This document shows, piece after piece, positions 16,900-27,007 of a stretch of DNA of 29,082 nt (positions are counted from its first letter, which is position 1; the number at the start of each line of letters is the position of its first letter). The position numbers and the translations under genes were made by a program. Source of the DNA: Negadavirga shengliensis (lineage in GTDB: Bacteria; Bacteroidota; Bacteroidia; Cytophagales; Cyclobacteriaceae); contig NZ_JBHSJJ010000027.1 of assembly GCF_042652345.1 (NCBI RefSeq), positions 1-29,082 on the forward strand, given 5' to 3'. The notes under the pieces were generated by a model, which had not been told where the DNA came from, did no database searches, and saw only the letters and a program-made list of their open reading frames with translations.

Positions 16900-19284
16900 A
16901 TGAGCAGCTATATCCGTTTTCTTAGTGAGATCAGCAATCAACATACCGCTGAAGTCGGGGGAAAAAACGCTTCCTTGGGAGAAATGATAGGTGTATTAGG
17001 ACCCAAAGGCATTCACATTCCTGCCGGCTTTGCCACGACTGCCCAAGCTTACTGGGATTATCTGAAGCATAATAATTTGAGAAAAAAGCTGGAAGCCGCA
17101 CTCCAGAAGTTGGATAAAAAAGAATTCAAAAATCTTCCTCAGATCGGTAAAAAGATAAGAGATGCCATTTTGCAGGGAGAGTTTCCTCCAGAGCTGGCCG
17201 AAAGCATACGGCGGGCTTATCGGAAGCTCGAGGAAAGGGAAACCGTTTTGACCAGTGTCGCGGTGAGGAGCAGCGCCACGGCGGAAGACCTACCCGAGGC
17301 TTCTTTTGCGGGACAACATGATTCTTTTATGAATATCCAGGGTCCGGAAAATACCTTGGAGGCTTGCCGGAAATGTTTCGCATCCCTTTTTACTGACCGT
17401 GCCATCCGTTATCGCGAACACAATGGCTTTGATCATATGAAAGTGGCCCTTTCTGCCGGGGTGCAAAAAATGGTACGCTCTGACAAGGCCTCTGCAGGAG
17501 TAGGTTTTACCATCTTACCCGACAGTGGTCATGAACAAGTGATTTTTCTTACGGGTTCCTGGGGCTTGGGAGACAATGTGGTGCAGGGAGCGGTAAATGC
17601 AGACGAATTTTATGTGTTCAAGCCCGCTTTGAAAAAAGGAATGCGTGCCATCATTTCAAAGCACCTTGGCACAAAGGAAAAGACAATGGTATATGCAAAA
17701 AGAACCGGGGGGAATGAGAATACGACCACCAATAAGACCACTCCCCTCAAATACCGGAATAGGTTTGTATTAAATGATGAAGAAATCACCCAACTGGCCA
17801 TATGGTCTATGGAAATCGAAGATCATTACGGGCGGCCGATGGATATTGAATGGGCCAAAGACGGAGAGAGCGGGGAATTATACATTGTCCAGGCCAGGCC
17901 CGAAACGGTCCATTCCGGAAAGACCAAGTCAAAAATCAAGGAATACAGGCTCAAGAACAAAGGTAAGGTGCTGGCCTATGGCACAGCTGTGGGAGAAAAA
18001 ATCGCAAAGGGGGTAAGCCGTATCCTTGATTCTCCTGATGATGCGGACAAATTACGGGAAGGCGATGTGCTGGTAACGGACATCACCAACCCCGATTGGG
18101 ATAATGTAATGAAAAAGGCCTCTGCCATCATCACCAACAGCGGTGGCCGTACCAGCCATGCTGCCATCGTTGCCCGCGAACTCGGAGCGGTAGCGGTAGT
18201 GGGGACAGGGAATGGGACGGAAAAAATCAAGGACGGCCAAGAGGTCACCGTTTCCTGTGCGGAAGGGAACACGGGCAATGCCTATGAAGGGTTCCTGGAA
18301 TGGGAGGAAGAGGAGATCGATTTCGATAAATATGAAGAACCCGATACCCAAGTAATGCTGATACTCGCTGATCCCGGATTAGCCTATAACTACAGTGACT
18401 ACCCGGTGAAGGGGGTGGGCCTTTTACGGTTGGAATTCATCATCAACAACACCATCCAGATACATCCGCTTGCCTTGCTCCACTTCGACGAGCTGGAAGA
18501 CAAAAAGGCCCGGAAGAAAATAAAGGAGTTAACGCCAAACTATTCAGAAAAGCGGCTGTTTTTTGTAGAAAAGCTGGCCGAGGGTGTGGCCACCATAGCC
18601 GCCGCTTTTTATCCGCGTGAGGTAATAGTAAGGATGAGCGATTTTAAGTCCAATGAATATGCCAATCTGATTGGGGGTTCGGCGTTTGAACCTCATGAGG
18701 AAAACCCCATGTTGGGTTTCAGAGGAGCCTCCAGGTATTATAGTGAAGAATACAAAGAAGGATTCAGGATGGAGTGTGAGGCGATGAAGATTGTCAGGGA
18801 CGAAATGGGTTTTACCAACGTAAAGCTCATGATTCCCTTTTGCCGGACGGTGGAAGAAGGAGAAAAGGTAATCCATCTCATGGGCGAATTCGGTTTGAAG
18901 CAGGGATGGAACGGATTGGAGGTGTATGTGATGTGCGAAGTCCCCACCAATGTGATCCAGGCCGAAGAGTTTGCTGAGATTTTTGACGGGTTTTCCATCG
19001 GCTCAAATGATTTAACCCAGCTGACATTGGGCCTTGACCGGGATTCCTCGCGTGTAAACACCCTCTTTGATGAGAATAATGCTTCCGCCAGATGCCTCAT
19101 CAGCATGGCCATTGCCAGCGCAAAAAAGAAAGGCAGTAAGATAGGGCTGTGTGGTCAGGCTCCCAGTGATTTTCCGGAATTCGCCAAATTTCTCGTTGAG
19201 CAAGGCATCGACAGCATTTCCTTTAATCCTGATGCCGTAGCAAAGGGAATAAAAAACATCCTTGAAGCCGAGGAGAAAAAATAA
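16900..19284 (+). CDS. ppsA: Phosphoenolpyruvate synthase
   Basis: The 794-residue enzyme converts pyruvate, ATP and water to PEP, AMP and phosphate, allowing gluconeogenesis from pyruvate. The N-terminal nucleotide-binding domain (about 1-350) begins with VGGKNASLGEM and contains SVAVRSSATAEDLPEASFAGQ (as SVAVRSSATAED and LPEASFAGQ). The swivelling phosphohistidine domain holds H420 in GGRTSHAAIVAREL. The C-terminal PEP/pyruvate barrel ends with C751 in GLCGQAPSD, the expected catalytic cysteine. Length matches E. coli PpsA (792). It opens a run of six same-strand genes; the next begins after 74 bases. Its partner regulatory kinase/phosphatase (DUF299 type) is not nearby. Confidence 0.97.
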   Translation: MSSYIRFLSEISNQHTAEVGGKNASLGEMIGVLGPKGIHIPAGFATTAQAYWDYLKHNNLRKKLEAALQKLDKKEFKNLPQIGKKIRDAILQGEFPPELAESIRRAYRKLEERETVLTSVAVRSSATAEDLPEASFAGQHDSFMNIQGPENTLEACRKCFASLFTDRAIRYREHNGFDHMKVALSAGVQKMVRSDKASAGVGFTILPDSGHEQVIFLTGSWGLGDNVVQGAVNADEFYVFKPALKKGMRAIISKHLGTKEKTMVYAKRTGGNENTTTNKTTPLKYRNRFVLNDEEITQLAIWSMEIEDHYGRPMDIEWAKDGESGELYIVQARPETVHSGKTKSKIKEYRLKNKGKVLAYGTAVGEKIAKGVSRILDSPDDADKLREGDVLVTDITNPDWDNVMKKASAIITNSGGRTSHAAIVARELGAVAVVGTGNGTEKIKDGQEVTVSCAEGNTGNAYEGFLEWEEEEIDFDKYEEPDTQVMLILADPGLAYNYSDYPVKGVGLLRLEFIINNTIQIHPLALLHFDELEDKKARKKIKELTPNYSEKRLFFVEKLAEGVATIAAAFYPREVIVRMSDFKSNEYANLIGGSAFEPHEENPMLGFRGASRYYSEEYKEGFRMECEAMKIVRDEMGFTNVKLMIPFCRTVEEGEKVIHLMGEFGLKQGWNGLEVYVMCEVPTNVIQAEEFAEIFDGFSIGSNDLTQLTLGLDRDSSRVNTLFDENNASARCLISMAIASAKKKGSKIGLCGQAPSDFPEFAKFLVEQGIDSISFNPDAVAKGIKNILEAEEKK

Positions 19285-19358
19285 CACCCACATCCAATAT
19301 GAATAGATAACTGGCGAATGTCTCCAATTATTTATTCTCTGAAACAATCAACAGCCCT

Positions 19359-22138
19359 ATGGATATTGATCAAGGACATCCTTACCACAGCCTAAGCATC
19401 GAGGAGACACTCAAAAAACTCTCTTCGGATGAGAAAGGACTTTCTGCTGATGAATCAAAAAAAATGCAGGAAAAATATGGTAAGAACAAACTTCCTGCAA
19501 AAAGGGGCACCCATCCGCTCAAACTGTTTTTTAAACAGTTTAAGGACTTTCTGATCCTGATTCTTTTTATTGCTGCCGCCATTGCCTTCCTGGCTGATAA
19601 AATGACGGACGTCTATATCATCCTGTTTGTGATTGTTTTTAATGCGGTAATGGGTTTTGTGAGGAATATAAAGCGGAAAAAGCCATACATGCTATTATGG
19701 GATTGGAAGAGAAGAAGGCCAAAGTACTGCGTGATGGAGAAGAAAAAGAAATTTCTGCCGAAGCGGTAGTCCCGGGAGACGTAATCATTTTAGAAGAAGG
19801 ACGCGCTATTCCTGCCGATGGCCGCCTGCTGGAAGCCAAGGAATTACACACTTCCGAGGCATCTCTGACAGGAGAATCCATGCCTGTGGAAAAATCCACC
19901 GACCGCACAGACAAAGATGCTGCCATAGGCGACCGGCTGAATATGGTCTGGAAAAGTACCAACGTGGTAAACGGCACAGGAAAGGCTGTGGTTACCGCGA
20001 TTGGCCGTCAGACCGAAATCGGTAAAATAGCCCAATCCATTGGGCAGATGGAAATCAAGGATTCAAACTTCAGAAAAAAAACAACACTGCTTGGAAAGCA
20101 GATGGCGGGAATAGCCATAGGGACTTCGGCCATCGTGTTTGCCCTGGGCTATTGGATGCGGGAATTTGAGTTTGAAGAAATTCTGCTGGTAACCATCGCG
20201 GTACTGGTATCAACTATCCCTGAAGGACTTCCAGCGGTAATCAGTATCGTATTGGCTATAGGCGCCAAAAGGATGGCCAGGCAAAACGTGATCATGCGGG
20301 AATTTACTGCCACCGAAATGATGGGATCCGTATCCGTAATACTCACTGATAAGACAGGCACCATTACCAAAAGCATTTTGATGGTAAAAAAGCTGTTTAC
20401 CGGTATTGGGAAGGAAGTTGCTGTAAGTGGCAGCGGCTACCAATTAGAGGGGGATTTCAAAGTAGAGGGGGAGAAGGAATTGGATTTTGAGGAAAGTCCG
20501 GTTGAACGGAAACTGGCGGTTATTGCTGCGTTTTGTAATAATGCACATATTAAAGAGAAAAAGGACCGGTCTTCAAAAAAAGCAAAGGAGGGGAATGAAC
20601 GGGATAAGCGGGATAAAGAAGGAGAGGAAGAAGAACAGGAAATAGGAGGGGATCCTACTGAGGCTGCCATGTTTGTTATAGGGGAAAAAGCGGGGTTGAA
20701 AAAGAAAACGCCTTTTGATCAGTATAAGCTTCTGGAGGACCTGCCTTTTAAATCAGAAAGAAAATTCAGGGCGTCATTGGTGGAGACGGAAGAGGGTCCT
20801 GAAATTTTTGTCATTGGGGCCCCTGAGAGGGTACTTGAACTAAGCAAAGAATACCTTACCTCCGACGGACCTCAATCCATGGAGGATGAAAAAAGAAAAG
20901 AGATCCAGGATAAAATGGAAGAATGGGCCCATCAGGCCATGAGAGTCCTTGCGTTGGGATACAAAAAATCAGATAGCAAGGAAGGGCTGTCTTCGGATGA
21001 TGTGGAAGATTTAGTCTGGGTGGGCATCACTGGTATCATTGACCCTCCCCGGGAAGGAGTACGAGAATCAATAGAGGAATGCAAGAAAGCGGGAATACGC
21101 GTCGTGATGGTCACAGGCGACCATAAAAATACGGCTACCGCAATAGCCGAAAAGACGGGGATCCTTGAAAGTAAGGAAGGAAATGAAGATAGCGAATATC
21201 CCATATCAATGGTAACCAAGGAACTGGAGGTTGAGGATGAAAAATTTGACGATTATATCAAAAATGTCAATGTTTTCGCCCGAATGAACCCCGATGTGAA
21301 ACTCCGTATTGCAGAAAGGCTTCAGGCAAAAGATACTTTGATAGCCATGACGGGGGATGGCGTGAATGATGCCCCTGCGCTTAAACGTGCGGATGTTGGC
21401 ATCGCCATGGGAGAGCGCGGTACAGATGTAGCTAAAGATGCATCTGAGATTGTACTGCAGGATGATAATTTCAGCAGCATCGTGAACGCTATCCGGGAGG
21501 GCCGCATAGTTTTCAATAATGTCCGGATTACCAGTTATTATCTGCTTACCACTAACTTCGCTTTTGCCGTAGCTTTCATTTTAAGCATGGCCATCGGCTT
21601 GCCTCTGCTATTGACGGCTGTCCAGATCCTTTATGTTAATCTTGTTACCAGCGGGATCATCGGAATAGCTTTGGCAACAGAACCTGGCCATGGCGATATC
21701 ATGCACCGGCCGCCTGTAAAAAAGAATGAGAAAATTTTTAAATGGGATGTAGTTCCTTATATCATGTTGGTTTCACTGGTAATGGTGACGCTGGCTTTAC
21801 TGACTTTCAATCATTATCTCCCCCAAGGCGAAGAAATGGCACGGACGGCAACCTTTGTGATAGTTTCCATGACTCAGATATTCAACATCTTCAATATGAG
21901 AGCCCTTCATTTATCCATATTTGAAATAGGTTTTTTTACAAATTTCTGGGTAAACATCGCCTTTGGCGCTGCAATTGCACTACAATTTGCAGTCGTGAAG
22001 ATCCCGTTGCTGAAAACCCTCTTCGAGTTCGAGGAATTTCCAGTGCTGGATTTTCTGGTAATGATGCTGATTTCAACCGTGATAGTCTGGGCGGGGGAAT
22101 TGTACAAATACCTGAGGTTTAAAAAGGGCCTGTTCTAA
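19359..22138 (+). CDS. Ca2+-type (P2) cation-transporting P-type ATPase, interrupted by a frameshift
   Basis: Two overlapping frames (19359-19769 and 19697-22138) together encode one P-ATPase of about 926 residues. The first gives the N-terminal cation-ATPase domain and helices 1-2. The second has the actuator motif SLTGESMPVEK, helix-4 IPEGLP, phosphorylation site DKTGT (D331 in the joined protein), GAPE, and the hinge TGDGVNDAPALKRAD, then six C-terminal helices. IPEGLP and overall similarity point to Ca2+ or related divalent export (PMR1/SERCA group). Alignment to the family's GF-V-Q-E-Y-K-A-E-K-A block places the break at 19661-19663, where a single base appears to be missing or the ribosome must step back by one. 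A 30-odd residue Lys/Glu-rich insert precedes GDPTEAAM. It may be an assembly error, a pseudogene or a recoded gene. Confidence 0.9.
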
Positions 22139-22192
22139 AGAATGCATGGCTTGGCCGCTGTAATTTATCTTATGGTCTTAACAAATGAAATC

Positions 22193-22822
22193 ATGATCAC
22201 TACAAAAATGGAAATGGTGGAATACCAGCTGAAAAAAAGAGGCGTAACGGATCCCCGGGTAATTAATGCCATGCTTGAAGTTGACAGGGATCTTTTTGTT
22301 CCTGAAGAGCTGATGGACAGGGCCTATGAAGATGGGCCGTTACCCATTGGGAAAGGACAGACCATAAGTCAACCCTATATTGTAGGTTATATGGCCGAAA
22401 AATTAATGTTGGACAAAGAGAGCACAGTACTGGAAGTAGGAACCGGATGCGGATACAATGCAGCGGTTTTATCCCGGATTGCCTCGCACATATACAGCGT
22501 GGAGATCATTGAATGGCTGGCTGATCTTGCCAGGGAGAATTTATCCAAAGCGGGTATTGAAAATGTATCGGTCCGGGCAGGAAACGGATATGACGGATGG
22601 CCGGAAAAGGCGCCCTTTGACGCCGTTGTTCTTACTGCGGCCGCAGCCAAAATCCCGCAGCCCTTAAAGCAGCAGCTGAAGGTAGGAGGAAGGCTGCTCG
22701 CTCCGGTAGGAGAGACCATTCAGCATCTGATCCTGTTTGAAAAGATAGATCAAGACAGTTTTGAGGAGACAGAGTTTTTGCCGGTAAAGTTTGTTCCGAT
22801 GACAGGAGAATCAAATAACTGA
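22193..22822 (+). CDS. pcm: Protein-L-isoaspartate O-methyltransferase
   Basis: The enzyme methylates abnormal isoaspartyl residues in aged proteins so that they can be repaired. The SAM-binding motif VLEVGTGCGYNAA and the substrate motif LPIGKGQTISQPYIV are plain, and GNGYDGWPEKAPFDAVVLTAA matches the PCMT core (the family has G-DGW-APFDAI-TAA). The start at 22193 gives 209 residues, close to the E. coli enzyme (208). An upstream ATG at 22142, three bases past the ATPase stop, adds a 17-residue hydrophobic leader unlike the family and is the alternative if translation is coupled. aceE follows after 17 bases. Confidence 0.92.
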   Translation: MITTKMEMVEYQLKKRGVTDPRVINAMLEVDRDLFVPEELMDRAYEDGPLPIGKGQTISQPYIVGYMAEKLMLDKESTVLEVGTGCGYNAAVLSRIASHIYSVEIIEWLADLARENLSKAGIENVSVRAGNGYDGWPEKAPFDAVVLTAAAAKIPQPLKQQLKVGGRLLAPVGETIQHLILFEKIDQDSFEETEFLPVKFVPMTGESNN

Positions 22823-22839
22823 TTATAAATAAGAGGCAA

Positions 22840-25506
22840 ATGGCTAAGGAAGAAAGTTCAAAATATTATAAAGCTGAAAACAGGGAATGGATTGATTCAT
22901 TGCGCTATGTCTTGGAAAATGACTCAAAGGAGCGGGTGGAGGAATTGTTGGAGTTGCTTCAAAATGAAGCAAAGAATTACAGCGTTTCCTTTACCATGCC
23001 ATTTAATACGCCTTATGTGAACACCATTCCTCCTGACAAGGAAACTGCCTATCCGGGGGACCTGGAAATAGAGGAAAAATTAACCGGAATCATCCGTTGG
23101 AATGCCATGGCCATGGTGGTAAAAGCCAATATGGAAGCTGAAGGGATTGGAGGCCATATATCTACCTATGGATCCATTGCCGATTTATGGGAGGTAGGCT
23201 TTCATCATTTTTTTAAAGTAAGGGATAAAGGAAAAGCAGATATCGTGTATTTTCAGGGCCATGCCTCTCCAGGAGTATATGCACGGGCGTTTTTGGAAGG
23301 AGAGGTATCTGAAAAGGAACTCAGGAATTTCCGCAGAGAACTGTTACCGGGAGGCGGGCTATCTTCTTATCCCCACCCCTTCCTGATGCCGCGCTTTTGG
23401 CGTTTTCCCACCGTATCCATGGGCCTTTCGCCTATTATGGCCATTTATCAGGCCCGGTTCAATAAATACCTCAAAAAACGAGGGCTTATTGAGGAAGACA
23501 ATCAAAAAATATGGGTGTTTATTGGCGATGGAGAAATGGATGAACCGGAATCAACCAGCGCCATAGATTTGGCTTCAAGGGATAAGTTGGACAACTTGAT
23601 CTTTGTCATCAACTGTAACCTCCAAAGACTGGATGGCCCCGTGAGGGGCAACGGTAAAATCGTGCAGGAACTGGAGGCGCTGTTTAAAGGAGCAGGCTGG
23701 AATGTAATTAAACTTTTGTGGGGAAAAGATTGGGATGCCCTTTTTGAAAAGGACGATAATGGCCAATTAAGGAAACAACTCAATGAAATTCCTGATGGCC
23801 AGCTTCAAAAATACGCTTATGCAGAAGGGGCGTTCATGCGCCAGGATTTTTTCGGAAAAGATGAAGCGCTGTTGGAAATGGTCAAAAATTATTCCGACAA
23901 AGAGCTGCAGAGATTAAACAGAGGCGGTCATGATCCTGTAAAAATTTTCAATGCCTATAAGGCCGCGGTGACCCATAAAGACCAGCCCACAATTATCCTT
24001 GCCCAAACGATAAAAGGGTACGGGCAAGGAAAATCCGGTGAGGCCAGCAATGTTTCCCATCAGACCAAGAAAATGGACATTGAAGCGCTGAAGCAATTCC
24101 GGGACCGGTTTAAAATTGCGCTCTCGGATAAAGAGTTGGAAGCCATTCCTTTTATCAAGCCGGATAAGGAAAGTAAGGAAATGAAATACCTGATCCAAAA
24201 AAGGGAGGAAGCAGGGGGCTTTATACCCCGGAGGAAAGACATGAGTAGGCCGCTGAAAAATCCGGACGAATCTATTTTCAAGGAATTTTTTGAAAGTTCG
24301 GGCGAAGAAAAGGTGGCTACCACCATGGTTATGGTGAAGATATTGAGCAAACTCCTTAAAGACAAACATTACAAGGATCTTGTTGTCCCGATTATTCCTG
24401 ATGAATCGCGGACTTTTGGAATTGAATCCCTGTTCCGGCAGGTGGGGATATACTCCCCCGATGGACAACTATATGACCCTGTAGACAAGGAAAGCCTTTT
24501 GTACTATAAGGAATCCGAGGATGGTGTGATACTGGAAGAAGGGATTACCGAAGCCGGCTGCATGTCGGAATTCATTGCGGCAGGCACGGCTTACCTGACG
24601 CATGGTTTAAACACCATCCCTTTTTATTTTTTCTATTCCATGTTTGGCTTCCAGCGTGTAGGGGACCTGGTTTGGGCGGCTGCGGATGCAGGCGCCAAAG
24701 GCTTTCTGATAGGGGGCATTTCCGGGAGGACAAGCATGCCTGGGGAAGGCCTGCAGCACCAGGATGGACAAAGCCATGTGTATGCCTACGCCATTCCCAC
24801 CCTCAAGGCCTATGATCCGGCATTTGCCTATGAAATAGCGGTCATAGTCCAGGACGGCATTAAGCGCATGTATGTGGAGAAGGAGAATATCTTTTATTAC
24901 ATCACCGTGGGCAATGATACTTATCCCATGCCGGCAATGCCCAAAAACAGTAAAGAAGGTATTCTAAAAGGGATGTACCGGTTCAAAAAATCGTCAAGCA
25001 GGGCCAAAAAAAAGAAAGCCCATCTTTTTGGAAGCGGCGCCATCCTGACAGAAGTTTTGAAGGCAGCCGAAATGCTGGAAAAAAAATATGGTGTGGCTAC
25101 GGATATATGGAGCATTACCAGTTATAAAGCGCTTTATGACAATGCTATAGATACCGAAAGGGCCAACCGGTCGAAGGCAAATCTAAATATGGAATCAAAT
25201 TACATCCAGGAGTGTCTGGAAAATGAGGAAGGCGTTTTTGTCGCCGTATCGGACTACCTCAAAGCGCTGCCCGAATCCATAGCCAAATGGTTTCCCGCAA
25301 AATTGACGGCTTTGGGAACTGACGGCTTTGGCCGAAGTGATACCAGGGAGTTGCTGCGGGAATTTTTTGAGGTAAACGGGCAACATATCGTCTTTGCCGT
25401 ATTGTACGAGCTGGCTTTACAGGGACATCTGAGTGCCACTGATTTAAGAAAAGCTGCCAAGGAGTTGGGGATTGACCCCAAAAAAGCCAACCCCAGGACG
25501 TCCTGA
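22840..25506 (+). CDS. aceE: Pyruvate dehydrogenase E1 component, homodimeric AceE type
   Basis: The 888-residue thiamine-diphosphate enzyme decarboxylates pyruvate and acetylates the lipoyl group of E2. Length matches E. coli AceE (887). The ThDP/Mg2+ motif is GDG at 229-231 followed by EMDEPES, with INCNLQRLDGPVRGNGKI behind it. The mobile-loop His is in SGEASNVSHQTKK, and the C-terminal half carries YSMFGFQRVGDLVWAAADAG and SMPGEGLQHQDGQSH. An AAGAGG at 22831-22836 lies just upstream of the ATG. Bacteroidota normally use an E1 alpha/beta type, so this proteobacteria/actinobacteria-like form is probably an additional, acquired enzyme (inference). aceF follows after 28 bases. Confidence 0.97.
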   Translation: MAKEESSKYYKAENREWIDSLRYVLENDSKERVEELLELLQNEAKNYSVSFTMPFNTPYVNTIPPDKETAYPGDLEIEEKLTGIIRWNAMAMVVKANMEAEGIGGHISTYGSIADLWEVGFHHFFKVRDKGKADIVYFQGHASPGVYARAFLEGEVSEKELRNFRRELLPGGGLSSYPHPFLMPRFWRFPTVSMGLSPIMAIYQARFNKYLKKRGLIEEDNQKIWVFIGDGEMDEPESTSAIDLASRDKLDNLIFVINCNLQRLDGPVRGNGKIVQELEALFKGAGWNVIKLLWGKDWDALFEKDDNGQLRKQLNEIPDGQLQKYAYAEGAFMRQDFFGKDEALLEMVKNYSDKELQRLNRGGHDPVKIFNAYKAAVTHKDQPTIILAQTIKGYGQGKSGEASNVSHQTKKMDIEALKQFRDRFKIALSDKELEAIPFIKPDKESKEMKYLIQKREEAGGFIPRRKDMSRPLKNPDESIFKEFFESSGEEKVATTMVMVKILSKLLKDKHYKDLVVPIIPDESRTFGIESLFRQVGIYSPDGQLYDPVDKESLLYYKESEDGVILEEGITEAGCMSEFIAAGTAYLTHGLNTIPFYFFYSMFGFQRVGDLVWAAADAGAKGFLIGGISGRTSMPGEGLQHQDGQSHVYAYAIPTLKAYDPAFAYEIAVIVQDGIKRMYVEKENIFYYITVGNDTYPMPAMPKNSKEGILKGMYRFKKSSSRAKKKKAHLFGSGAILTEVLKAAEMLEKKYGVATDIWSITSYKALYDNAIDTERANRSKANLNMESNYIQECLENEEGVFVAVSDYLKALPESIAKWFPAKLTALGTDGFGRSDTRELLREFFEVNGQHIVFAVLYELALQGHLSATDLRKAAKELGIDPKKANPRTS

Positions 25507-25534
25507 TTCTTATCACAACAAGAAAAACAAAAAC

Positions 25535-26980
25535 ATGGCTATCGAAGTAAAAATACCGCAAATCTCAGAAGGCGTGGATTCCGCCCAGGTAATAGAAGTG
25601 CTTGTTTCCGAAGGGGATAATATTAAAAAAGAGCAGTCGATCATTGCAGTGGAAACAGACAAAGCATCTGTGGAAGTCCCTTCTTCCGACAGTGGAAAAG
25701 TGAAGGAGATAAAAGTCAAAGAGGGGGATGAGGTGAAAGTCGGAGATGTCATTCTGATCCTTGAAGAGGATGAAGAAAAAGAAGGCGGTGAAGGGAAAGA
25801 GGAAGGCGGTGGAAAAGGGCAAAAAACCGAAAAGAGTAAAGGAGAAGATCAGGAGGAAGAAGACAAGGGAAAGGAAGAAGAGGGAAAGGCGAAGGAGGAT
25901 GAGGAAAAGGAAGATGAAGAAGGGGAAAAGACGGAAGAAGGCGACGAAAAGGAGGGCAAAGTTGAAAAGAAAAAGGGGAAAGAAGAAGATAAGGAGAAGG
26001 AGGAAAAAGATGGGGAAGAGGAAGGTGAAGAAAAAATGAAAGAAGATGGGGAAAAGGAAAAAAAACCGGGGAAGAATGGGGAAAAGGAAGAGCAGGATTC
26101 GGAGGGTGTACCCGCTTCTCCCGCAGTCCGAAGACTGGCGAGGGAGATGGGCGTAGAGATAAGCAAGGTGCAGGGAAGCGGCCCCGGGGGGAGGATTACG
26201 GAAGCGGATGTGAAGGCCTATTTAAAAGAGGGAAAGCAAGATTTAAGAGGATCCTCCTTGCCGGATTTCAGTCAATGGGGTCCGGTGGAAAAAGAGCCGC
26301 TTTCCCATATACGAAAGGCTACGGCGAAGAACACCCTCGCTTCTTGGCAGTCCGTACCCCATGTTTTCCAGTTCGATGAAGCCGACATCTCCGGTATTGA
26401 GAAATACATGGAGAAGTACAAGAAAGATGCGGAGGAAGCAGGGGGCAAACTCACCCTTACTGCCATTTTGGTAAAAGTTCTGGCCAATGCATTGCAGCAG
26501 TTTCCCCAATTCAATGCAAGCATAGATATGGAAAACGAAGAGGTTATCTTTAAAAAGTATTATCATATAGGCATAGCCGTGGATACTGAAAAAGGTCTTT
26601 TGGTGCCGGTGGTCCGGGATGTGGATAAAAAGACGGTGATGGATTTAGCCATAGAGATCACAGCGCTGGCAGAAAAAACAAGGCAGGGGAAATTGAAACC
26701 GGAAGAAATGGAGGGGGGAAATATCGCCGTTTCCAACCTGGGAGGTATAGGCGGCACACAGTTTACACCTATCATTTATTCTCCACATGTTGCCATATTG
26801 GGGATTTCAAGGGCAAAAATGCAACCCGTATATATAGATGACGGTTTTGAGGCCCGGCCAATACTGCCTGTTAGTCTTTCTTATGATCATCGTCTGATCG
26901 ATGGGGCCGACGGGGTAAAATTCCTCCGCTGGATATGCCAGGCGCTTGAGGATCCTTATAAGGCTTTATTGGGAGCTTGA
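25535..26980 (+). CDS. aceF: Dihydrolipoamide acetyltransferase (PDH E2) with a long Lys/Glu linker
   Basis: The 481-residue E2 core protein accepts the acetyl group from E1 and passes it to CoA. The ATG at 25535 is chosen because MAIEVKIPQISEG is the natural start of a lipoyl domain; the frame is open upstream but overlaps aceE. Domains: one lipoyl domain (1-76, lipoylated K43 in ETDKASVEV), a charged linker (77-190), a peripheral-subunit-binding domain (about 191-235, ASPAVRRLAREMGVE), and the catalytic domain with H452 in DHRLIDG. The linker is almost all Glu, Lys, Gly and Asp, instead of the usual Ala/Pro-rich swinging arm, and is encoded by a nearly pure purine tract. lpdA follows after 27 bases. 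Confidence 0.96.
   Translation: MAIEVKIPQISEGVDSAQVIEVLVSEGDNIKKEQSIIAVETDKASVEVPSSDSGKVKEIKVKEGDEVKVGDVILILEEDEEKEGGEGKEEGGGKGQKTEKSKGEDQEEEDKGKEEEGKAKEDEEKEDEEGEKTEEGDEKEGKVEKKKGKEEDKEKEEKDGEEEGEEKMKEDGEKEKKPGKNGEKEEQDSEGVPASPAVRRLAREMGVEISKVQGSGPGGRITEADVKAYLKEGKQDLRGSSLPDFSQWGPVEKEPLSHIRKATAKNTLASWQSVPHVFQFDEADISGIEKYMEKYKKDAEEAGGKLTLTAILVKVLANALQQFPQFNASIDMENEEVIFKKYYHIGIAVDTEKGLLVPVVRDVDKKTVMDLAIEITALAEKTRQGKLKPEEMEGGNIAVSNLGGIGGTQFTPIIYSPHVAILGISRAKMQPVYIDDGFEARPILPVSLSYDHRLIDGADGVKFLRWICQALEDPYKALLGA
25763..26104 (+). repeat. Purine-rich low-complexity tract encoding the AceF linker
   Basis: About 340 bases of the coding strand are nearly all A and G, with GAA, GAG, AAA, AAG, GGA and GAT codons in irregular order. 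It encodes the 114-residue Lys/Glu/Gly/Asp segment between the lipoyl and E1/E3-binding domains. No exact unit repeats in tandem, so it is low-complexity sequence rather than a true minisatellite. Long open frames in other phases here (for example an Arg/Lys-rich one) are by-products of the purine bias. Confidence 0.85.
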
Positions 26981-27007
26981 TTTAATGTCAGATAAGTAGA
27001 AAAAGTG

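Noticed and set aside
23914..24468. 184-codon minus-strand frame opposite aceE
   Set aside because: Antisense shadow of a fully matched AceE sequence.
25761..26039. 92-residue Lys/Arg-rich frame inside aceF, resembling a basic nucleic-acid-binding protein
   Set aside because: It is the second reading phase of a purine-only tract; GA-rich DNA yields Lys/Arg/Glu in every phase. The lipoyl-to-E2 frame is continuous and explains the DNA.
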